The notes under the pieces were generated by a model. It ran no database searches. It was not told the origin of the DNA and saw only the letters and a list, made by a program, of their open reading frames with translations. DNA of 6,630 nt from a bacterium (GTDB lineage: Bacteria > Cyanobacteriota > Vampirovibrionia > Gastranaerophilales > Gastranaerophilaceae): assembly GCA_004558955.1 (NCBI GenBank), contig SFZC01000103.1:1-6630 (forward strand). The letters run 5' to 3'. Within the stretch, counting starts at the first letter, position 1; each line of letters starts with the position of its first letter. The translations under genes were made by a program, and so were the position numbers. Positions 1-4,645 of the stretch are shown here, one piece after another.

Positions 1-307
1 CGAAAACGTAACTCGAAGCCTCGAAACCTTTTTAGACGAGTTAGTTCCCGTCAAATATTATCTTGAAGTTTCCTCTCCGGGGTTAGAGAGAAAATTCAAG
101 TCAGAAAAAGAATTTATCATCTTCAAAGGCAGAAGAATAAGTCTAAAACTGAAAGAAGCCTTGCCTAACGAAACAGAAAAGATTTTCAAGGGTGAAATCA
201 TTGACTATGATGTGAATGAAGGCTTAACCTTCTTGCGATTTGAAGACGGTGCAGAATTACAAATTCCGAAATCAAACATTCAATCCGCAAAGTTATACAT
301 TGATTAG
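1..307 (+). CDS. rimP: Ribosome maturation factor RimP, C-terminal part (5' end outside window)
   Basis: RimP is a cytoplasmic protein that binds the 30S subunit and helps its late assembly. The reading frame enters at base 2 and gives 101 residues before TAG at 305-307. The family hallmark YYLEVSSPGLER sits at fragment residues 19-30, at the end of the N-terminal alpha/beta domain. The C-terminal SH3-like beta-barrel domain follows, in which KGRRISLKL, FKGEIIDYD and the closing QIPKSNIQSAKLYID are typical. Full-length RimP is about 150 residues, so roughly the first third lies upstream of the window. The gene directly precedes nusA on the same strand with a 48-nt gap, the classic rimP-nusA order, so the two are probably co-transcribed from a promoter outside the window. 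The end of the gene is intact and nothing looks broken. Confidence 0.93.
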   Translation, partial: ENVTRSLETFLDELVPVKYYLEVSSPGLERKFKSEKEFIIFKGRRISLKLKEALPNETEKIFKGEIIDYDVNEGLTFLRFEDGAELQIPKSNIQSAKLYID

Positions 308-340
308 GAATTGAACAAAAATTTTAGCAAATTACAAAAC

Positions 341-347
341 GAAAGGA
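341..347 (+). promoter_or_regulatory. Ribosome binding site of nusA (fixes the start)
   Basis: GAAAGGA lies 8 nt before the ATG at 356. It supports that ATG over the in-frame TTG at 311, which would add 15 residues (beginning MNKNFSKLQ) that do not resemble a NusA N-terminus and has no purine-rich site in front of it. Confidence 0.75.
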
Positions 348-355
348 AAAATAAA

Positions 356-1606
356 ATGATTAAAATCGGTGCAGGTAGTTTAAACGAAGTTTTTGAAGAA
401 CTTGAAAGAGAAAAAGGGATTTCAAAAGAAGTCGTAATTTCATCACTTTGTGATGCAATGGTTGCTGCTTACAAAAAGCACATGAGAGTAAAAGAAATTG
501 AAAATATTGAAGCATATTTAGACGAACAAACAGGCGAAATCGGCATTTTCAAAGGCAAAACAGTTGTTGAATCTGTTGAAGACCCTGACAACGAAATTTC
601 GCTTGCAGAAGCAAAAGAAATTGATGACTCTGTTGAATTGGGTGACGAAGTTAAACTTGAAGTTACTCCGGAACAATTCGGACGTATTGCTGCTCAAGCC
701 GCTAACCAAGTTCTAACTCAAAGAATCCGTGAAGCAGAAAGAAATCTTGTTCTTAACGAATTTTTAGAGAAAAAAGGAACTCTAATCACAGGTATTATCC
801 AAAAAGTTGACGACAGAAGAAACGTTATCGTAAACATCGGCAAGACTGACGCTATCATGCCTCGCAAAGAGCAAATTCCGGGTGAATACTACAAACCGGG
901 TAACAGAATCAGAGTTTTTGTTCTTAACGTAAAAGAAACAACAAGATTACCGCAAGTTATCGTTTCTCACGCTCACGCAGAAATCGTAAGAGAATTGTTT
1001 GAACTTGAAGTTCCCGAAATTGAAGACGGAATCGTTGAAATCAAGTCAATTTCTCGTGAAGCAGGTTACAGAACAAAAATCGCAGTTTGGTCAAACGACC
1101 CTGAAGTAGATTCTGTTGGTGCATGTATCGGACCTCGTGGTAGCAGAATCCAAACAATCGTTGGCGAATTGAAAAATGAAAAAATCGATATCGTAAGATA
1201 CTCGGAAGACCCTGTAGAATACATCGTTAACGCTCTATCTCCTGCAAGAGTAATCTCAGTAGATATTATGGCTGATGATGAATTTGCTCACGAAGCTTTG
1301 GTTGTAGTTCCTGATGACCAATTAAGCCTTGCTATCGGAAGAGAAGGTCAAAACGTAAGACTGGCTCACAAATTGACCAACTGGAAAATCGATATCAAAT
1401 CAGCCTCTCAAATGGAACAAGCTGAAAACCAAAACATCAACAACTATCAATACAACGACGACCAAGCAGAAGAAGTTGAAGAAGAAAATGTTGTAGATTC
1501 TGATGAACTTCAAGAAGAAATCGAAGAAGAAATGAATCAACAAGCATTAGATGAAACCGATATCGAAGACGGTGCAGTTTCTGAAGAAGATGCAACTGAA
1601 GAATAA
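356..1606 (+). CDS. nusA: Transcription termination/antitermination factor NusA
   Basis: NusA binds RNA polymerase and nascent RNA, promotes pausing and intrinsic termination, and takes part in rRNA antitermination. The start at 356 gives 416 residues beginning MIKIGAGSLNEVFEEL. Domains in order: the RNA polymerase-binding N-terminal domain (about 1-130, ending in the conserved QVLTQRIREAERN helix); an S1 RNA-binding domain (about 139-203, GTLITGIIQKVDDRRNVIV); KH1 (about 230-300, with SREAGYRTKIAV at 233-244 and the GACIGPRGSRI loop at 255-265); and KH2 (about 305-350, LAIGREGQNVRLA at 325-337). Residues 350-416 form a tail with 27 Asp/Glu and no Lys or Arg, replacing the AR1/AR2 repeats of E. 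coli NusA (495 residues). Short, AR-less NusA is usual in cyanobacteria and many other phyla. It follows rimP closely, but no ylxR or infB follows: a strong hairpin comes directly after the stop. The identity is secure. Confidence 0.98.
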   Translation: MIKIGAGSLNEVFEELEREKGISKEVVISSLCDAMVAAYKKHMRVKEIENIEAYLDEQTGEIGIFKGKTVVESVEDPDNEISLAEAKEIDDSVELGDEVKLEVTPEQFGRIAAQAANQVLTQRIREAERNLVLNEFLEKKGTLITGIIQKVDDRRNVIVNIGKTDAIMPRKEQIPGEYYKPGNRIRVFVLNVKETTRLPQVIVSHAHAEIVRELFELEVPEIEDGIVEIKSISREAGYRTKIAVWSNDPEVDSVGACIGPRGSRIQTIVGELKNEKIDIVRYSEDPVEYIVNALSPARVISVDIMADDEFAHEALVVVPDDQLSLAIGREGQNVRLAHKLTNWKIDIKSASQMEQAENQNINNYQYNDDQAEEVEEENVVDSDELQEEIEEEMNQQALDETDIEDGAVSEEDATEE

Positions 1607-1637
1607 GTCGTTTGATTTTATAACGATAAAGATAGAA

Positions 1638-1674
1638 GACGGCGGGATTTTCAAATGAAAATCCCGCCGTCCTT
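1638..1674. terminator. GC-rich hairpin terminator between convergent nusA and the hypothetical - strand gene
   Basis: A perfect 15-bp inverted repeat: left arm GACGGCGGGATTTTC (1638-1652), AAAT loop, and right arm 1657-1671. It lies 31 nt after the nusA stop and 17 nt before the stop of the opposing gene. The tails are poor in T (CTTAT on the + strand, TTCTATCTTTAT on the - strand), so it depends on stem strength. It most likely serves both strands. The GC-rich stem stands out against the AT-rich surroundings. Confidence 0.85.
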
Positions 1675-1688
1675 ATAAACCAACTTTT

Positions 1689-2804
1689 CTAAAACTTTTG
1701 CCAATATGTTCCACCATTTTCATCTTGGAACTTTTTGTAGGATTGTTCGTAATATTTCACTTTTTCTTGTTGTATTAAATCATTCAATCTGTTATTTATT
1801 TCCTCCTGGTCTTGAAGTGTAGTGTTTATCACATCAAAATCAATATTTGAGATATCGGAATACTTCACGCAATCGTCAATCTTATCGGCATATTGAGAAA
1901 TAGTTTCGTCCATTTCTTTTTCAATTTCGTCATAAGATTTGTTTATTTCTTCTACACTTTTTGTGGTTGAGTAATATTTTTTATTTTCTCTCAGGCAATT
2001 TTTAATATCTTGCGGAGCATCTTTATGTGTTTTTATATTTTCTTTGAAATCATCAATTCTTTCCGACAATTTTCCTATTCTTTTATCAAGGTCATAAAGC
2101 AGAAGTTTATCATAATCTTTCTTCAATTCGTCAAAACCTTTGACAATTTCTATCGCATCACGACAAGGACTTATCATTATTCTGAACTTTGCGTCAAATT
2201 CTTTATCTTGAAGCTCTTTTGCTTCCTCAAAATTAGTTTGCCTTAACAAATATAAATCATTAGACATTGACTCTTCAAGGTTTGCAACCTCAACGGTTGT
2301 AGCGTTAAATTTTTGAAATTCTTTTTCATTCGCTATCATTTTTTCTTTATTGTTTTCAATATAATCCCGAATTTCTTGTGTTGCGAACGGACTGTTCTTC
2401 ATCATGTCACTTGTTCTGTCAAAAGTTCTTATATTTGTATAATACTTTTCAAACGGTTCAAGTACTTTTTCAGCGTTCGCAATTTTATCATCTTTTCTTG
2501 CATCGCAATCTTTGTAGAACATGTTTTGTTCACGTTCTTGGTAAATCTTTGATTTTTCTTGCATATCGTAGCACATTCTGCCAAGTTTCAAATAATCCCC
2601 TTTGTTTTCGGTTAAGTAAGGTTGCACAAGGGTAGTAATTCGGTTTTGCAAAATTTTCATTTGTTCATCTTCGTAGGAAGACCCAAAATATACACTATCA
2701 CATATCGGATTTTGTACAAACGAAACCCTTTGATTATTGCGACTATTTGACACATTTTTGTGTTGATACACATTAGAAAACATATTGACCGCTGAAATTC
2801 TCAT
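1689..2804 (-). CDS. Hypothetical protein, 371 residues, charged and predicted mostly coiled-coil
   Basis: I do not recognise this family. The ATG at 2804 gives a 371-residue protein beginning MRISAVNMFSNVY. A perfect Shine-Dalgarno lies 6 nt upstream. The in-frame ATG at 2849 is rejected because it falls inside the promoter. Residues 1-44 are Asn/Ser-rich and uncharged-polar, with VSF (27-29) and VYFGS (38-42). The rest is rich in Lys/Glu/Asp/Gln with long helical stretches such as KGFDELKKDYDKLLLYDLD and VEEINKSYDEIEKEMDETI, suggesting a long alpha-helical or coiled-coil rod. There is no signal peptide, no hydrophobic membrane segment and no recognisable catalytic motif. The C-terminus is aromatic (GGTYWQKF). 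It has its own promoter, so it is a single-gene unit between nusA (convergent) and tsaD (divergent). Codon usage resembles its neighbours. A structural or cell-envelope-associated role is only a guess. Confidence 0.85.
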   Translation of the reverse strand: MRISAVNMFSNVYQHKNVSNSRNNQRVSFVQNPICDSVYFGSSYEDEQMKILQNRITTLVQPYLTENKGDYLKLGRMCYDMQEKSKIYQEREQNMFYKDCDARKDDKIANAEKVLEPFEKYYTNIRTFDRTSDMMKNSPFATQEIRDYIENNKEKMIANEKEFQKFNATTVEVANLEESMSNDLYLLRQTNFEEAKELQDKEFDAKFRIMISPCRDAIEIVKGFDELKKDYDKLLLYDLDKRIGKLSERIDDFKENIKTHKDAPQDIKNCLRENKKYYSTTKSVEEINKSYDEIEKEMDETISQYADKIDDCVKYSDISNIDFDVINTTLQDQEEINNRLNDLIQQEKVKYYEQSYKKFQDENGGTYWQKF

Positions 2805-2810
2805 AATATT

Positions 2811-2817
2811 ACTCCTT
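2811..2817 (-). promoter_or_regulatory. Ribosome binding site of the 371-residue hypothetical gene
   Basis: On the - strand the sequence reads AAGGAGT, followed by 6 nt (AATATT) and the ATG at 2804. It is the best Shine-Dalgarno in the window and decides the start codon. Confidence 0.85.
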
Positions 2818-2835
2818 ATTTTTTTGAATGCTTTT

Positions 2836-2864
2836 ACTATAAAAAACACTCACTCAAAAGTCAA
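2836..2864 (-). promoter_or_regulatory. Sigma-70-type promoter of the 371-residue hypothetical gene
   Basis: Read on the - strand: -35 TTGACT (2859-2864), a 17-bp spacer, and -10 TATAGT (2836-2841). Each hexamer is one base off consensus and the spacing is ideal. Transcription would start near 2829, giving a leader of about 25 nt that contains the AAGGAGT site. This places the longer open frame (ATG at 2849) upstream of the transcript start. Confidence 0.75.
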
Positions 2865-3002
2865 ATCAAAACTCTGCTCAATGGGGTGCATTCATTAAGT
2901 TTTGTAACGAAATGAGTATCTACTGAAATCAAAGCTTTTCAAAATACTTTATATAAGAGTAACGAGGATAACAGAATTAAATAAACACGAGAAATAACTA
3001 CT

Positions 3003-3028
3003 ACCTACTACACACTAACCTACTACAC
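3003..3028 (+). repeat. Short direct repeat ACCTACTACAC, two copies with 15-nt period
   Basis: ACCTACTACAC occurs at 3003-3013 and again at 3018-3028, separated by ACTA. A partial third unit, ACTACT, lies just before it at 2997-3002. It is C/A/T-only, hence probably unpaired in RNA. The core ACCTAC is the reverse complement of GTAGGT found at 3100-3105 (touching the tsaD ATG) and at 3145-3150. Confidence 0.6.
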
Positions 3029-3048
3029 GAGGAATTGTAAAAGATTCC

Positions 3049-3079
3049 AAACTCTTTCAAAAAGAAAGGGTTTTTTTTT
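3049..3079 (+). terminator. Intrinsic terminator upstream of tsaD
   Basis: The left arm AAACTCTTTC (3049-3058), an AAAAA loop and the right arm GAAAGGGTTT (3064-3073) form 10 bp including one G-T wobble. A run of nine T ends at 3079. It has strong terminator shape in the + direction, but there is no protein gene on the + strand between it and nusA. Any promoter for tsaD upstream of it would be subject to termination here. Confidence 0.8.
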
Positions 3080-3091
3080 GCCCATATTTGT

Positions 3092-3097
3092 TATAAA
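3092..3097 (+). promoter_or_regulatory. Possible -10 element of tsaD (leaderless start)
   Basis: TATAAA lies 8 nt before the ATG at 3106, the spacing expected of a leaderless transcript. No convincing -35 exists 17 bp upstream, where the terminator T-run lies. This element would explain why the start lacks a usable Shine-Dalgarno (AGG is only 1 nt from the ATG). It is weak evidence in AT-rich DNA. Confidence 0.25.
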
Positions 3098-3105
3098 TTG
3101 TAGGT

Positions 3106-4173
3106 ATGAAAAAGAAAACTTTGTTTAGCGAAAAAGAAATTTTGGTAGGTCCGGCCTCAGGACAAGATAATTATATTATGGCAATAGAATCAAGTTGTGA
3201 TGAAACGGCTTGTGCAATCGTGAAAAACGGACGTGAAGTAATCTCAAATATCGTTGCTTCTCAAATCAAAACTCACGAAAAATTCGGCGGAGTAATCCCT
3301 GAAATTGCGGCAAGAGAACACCTTGATTCAATAAATATCGTTGTGCAGGAAGCATTTGACCAATCAGGATTAAAACCTGACGATATCACGGCATTTGCGG
3401 GAACTGTAGGACCGGGGCTTGTAGGGTGTTTGCTTGTCGGCTTGAACGCTGCAAAAACTTTAGCGTTAGTTTATGACAAGCCGTTTATCGGAGTAAACCA
3501 CCTTAACGCTCACCTTTGTGCAAACTATATTGAAACCGACATAAAACCACCATATATGGCACTTTTGATTAGTGGCGGTCACACACAAATTATAGACGTT
3601 GAATCTTACTCAAAACAAACAATTTTGGGTGAAACAATAGATGATGCGGTTGGGGAAGCCTATGACAAAGTTGCAAGACTAATCGGTTTACCGTATCCGG
3701 GAGGTCCAAGACTTGATAAACTCGCTCAACTTGGAAACCCTAAAACCTACGAACTTCCACAAGCAAAAGTTGACGGATATAATTTCAGTTTCAGCGGACT
3801 AAAAACAGCCGTTTTGAGATTGGTTAAAAATCTTAAAAAAGAATATTGCACAGAAGAAAATCAAGAATTACCGGAAAACGTAATCAACGATATATGTGCA
3901 AGTTTCCAAGAATGTGTTTCTAAAACTCTTGTGAAGAAACTTAAAAAAGCAGTCGAAGAACGTGGCTACAATCAAGTTGTAATCGCAGGCGGAGTTGCGG
4001 CAAATTCTGAAATTCGTAAAAAAGTTTTTGATTTGGAAAAAGAAGGCTATCACGTTCACGCTCCCGCAATGAAATATTGCACGGATAACGCTTCTATGGT
4101 TGCCTCTTGTGCTTACTTTAACACAAATACTTTTGATGACATTGATGTTGAAGTATTTTCTCGTGTAAAATAA
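3106..4173 (+). CDS. tsaD: tRNA N6-adenosine threonylcarbamoyltransferase TsaD
   Basis: TsaD (Kae1/YgjD family) transfers the threonylcarbamoyl group from threonylcarbamoyl-AMP to A37 of ANN-decoding tRNAs, working with TsaB and TsaE in the cytoplasm. The ASKHA-fold signatures are all visible: IESSCDETA (27-35), VGPGL (101-105), the metal-binding His pair H132/H136 in NHLNAH, LISGGHT (154-160), DDAVGEAYDKVAR (179-191), PYPGGP (196-201), FSFSGLKTAV (227-236), GGVAAN (295-300) and CTDNASM (325-331) with the third metal ligand D327. From the ATG at 3106 it has 355 residues. Starting at M25 (3178) would give 331, nearer the usual 335-345. Neither start has a good Shine-Dalgarno, so the charged 24-residue extension (MKKKTLFSEKEIL...) is uncertain. 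The usual HxEGH motif reads HLNAH here. No tsaB or tsaE is nearby. The 113-residue gene follows after 49 nt, possibly in the same transcript. Confidence 0.97.
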   Translation: MKKKTLFSEKEILVGPASGQDNYIMAIESSCDETACAIVKNGREVISNIVASQIKTHEKFGGVIPEIAAREHLDSINIVVQEAFDQSGLKPDDITAFAGTVGPGLVGCLLVGLNAAKTLALVYDKPFIGVNHLNAHLCANYIETDIKPPYMALLISGGHTQIIDVESYSKQTILGETIDDAVGEAYDKVARLIGLPYPGGPRLDKLAQLGNPKTYELPQAKVDGYNFSFSGLKTAVLRLVKNLKKEYCTEENQELPENVINDICASFQECVSKTLVKKLKKAVEERGYNQVVIAGGVAANSEIRKKVFDLEKEGYHVHAPAMKYCTDNASMVASCAYFNTNTFDDIDVEVFSRVK

Positions 4174-4222
4174 TTTTACAACCCTAAGTAGCAAAAAATT
4201 TGTTGTCCTGTTTTGTATAAAT

Positions 4223-4564
4223 ATGCAAATTACAAATAACAGCCAAACAAGTTTTAACGGAATTTACCTCAAAAACGTTGATTTTCCCGAAGTCAGGGAT
4301 ATTGTAATGAGTTTAAAATTTCGTGGATTTCACCCGTTAGGACACAAAACATATTTCTTGCCTAAAGGTGATGTTTTTGAAATGTGCAACAAAGCCAAAG
4401 AAATAAAACAAATCGGCATGAAAGGAATACCGAACGAATTTGGCACACTGCTTTTTCCGTGGAGAAGATCAGCATTTTTCATTGCAGAACCGAAAGTTGA
4501 AATAGAAATGTACAAGCTCGTAAAGAAAACAAAACCGAGTGCTGAATTGTATTTATTGGTATAA
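4223..4564 (+). CDS. Hypothetical protein, 113 residues, with N-terminal TSFNG motif
   Basis: I do not recognise this family. The frame gives 113 residues beginning MQITNNSQTSFNGIYLKNV. The first 13 residues are polar and end in TSFNG (9-13). The remainder looks like a small mixed alpha/beta domain: FPEVRDIVMSL helix, a GHKTYFLPKGD strand-turn, an EMCNKAKEIKQIG helix, then strands around SAFFIAEP, and a basic KLVKKTKP helix near the end. There is no signal peptide, membrane span, Cys/His metal motif or catalytic signature. Codon use matches the neighbours, so it looks real despite having no Shine-Dalgarno before the ATG. A TATAAA at 4216-4221 almost touches the start codon and is too close to be its -10. 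It lies 49 nt after tsaD on the same strand and ends before a hairpin terminator, so co-transcription with tsaD is plausible. It is probably a lineage-restricted gene. Confidence 0.75.
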   Translation: MQITNNSQTSFNGIYLKNVDFPEVRDIVMSLKFRGFHPLGHKTYFLPKGDVFEMCNKAKEIKQIGMKGIPNEFGTLLFPWRRSAFFIAEPKVEIEMYKLVKKTKPSAELYLLV

Positions 4565-4593
4565 AACTTTCAGACTATAATTTTCAAACAAAA

Positions 4594-4613
4594 AGCCGAC
4601 ATCACTGTCGGCT
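4594..4613. terminator. Bidirectional terminator between the 113-residue gene and glgP
   Basis: A perfect 8-bp stem AGCCGACA (4594-4601), TCAC loop, and TGTCGGCT (4606-4613). On the - strand it is followed by CTTTTTGTTTG-type sequence, making it a good terminator for the phosphorylase gene, which ends 32 nt upstream at 4646. On the + strand the tail AATTTGTTATTT is weaker but usable for the gene ending at 4564. Confidence 0.85.
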
Positions 4614-4645
4614 AATTTGTTATTTATTATCAATTATTTTATCTC

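Larger units (their letters stand above)
2960..3079 (+). ncRNA. Candidate small RNA or attenuator leader upstream of tsaD
   Basis: The + strand of the 301-bp gap between 2804 and 3106 has no gene, yet ends in a strong intrinsic terminator (3049-3079) only 26 nt before the tsaD ATG. Something transcribed here must end at it. A weak -10 (TATAAG, 2952-2957) without a clear -35 would start an RNA near 2963, of about 115 nt. The interval contains ACGAG three times (near 2962, 2987 and 3027), a C-rich direct repeat (3003-3028) and a small hairpin GGAAT/ATTCC (3031-3048) next to the terminator. I see no small ORF with a usable start: GAGG motifs occur but no start codon followed by an open frame. 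It could be a free small RNA or a tsaD leader with conditional termination. The 5' end is a guess. Confidence 0.35.

Noticed and set aside
311..355. TTG start extending nusA by 15 residues
   Set aside because: It lacks a Shine-Dalgarno, begins 4 nt after the rimP stop, and adds residues unlike NusA. GAAAGGA before the ATG at 356 is a good site.
2010..2635. Overlapping + strand open frames rich in Phe/Cys/Ser
   Set aside because: They are antisense shadows of the Lys/Glu-rich - strand coding region, with no Shine-Dalgarno and hydrophobic low-complexity translations.
2805..2849. Upstream ATG at 2849 for the - strand hypothetical gene
   Set aside because: It lies within the spacer of the TTGACT-17-TATAGT promoter. 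The ATG at 2804 has a perfect AAGGAGT site.
2997..3028. CRISPR-like repeat array
   Set aside because: There are only two copies of an 11-nt element with a 4-nt gap, and no spacers of CRISPR size.
2870..3048. A tRNA or small peptide gene in the divergent region
   Set aside because: There is no cloverleaf with a GTTC-A T-loop. ATG/GTG/TTG codons near the GAGG motifs run into stops within a few codons (for example TTG TAA at 3035).
4164..4180. Palindrome TGTAAAA-TAA-TTTTACA around the tsaD stop codon
   Set aside because: A 7-bp A/T-rich stem with a 3-nt loop and no T-run after it is too weak for a terminator and is expected by chance in AT-rich DNA.
4216..4221. TATAAA as a promoter -10 for the 113-residue gene
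   Set aside because: It ends 1 nt before the ATG, so transcription would start inside the coding region. No -35 is visible.
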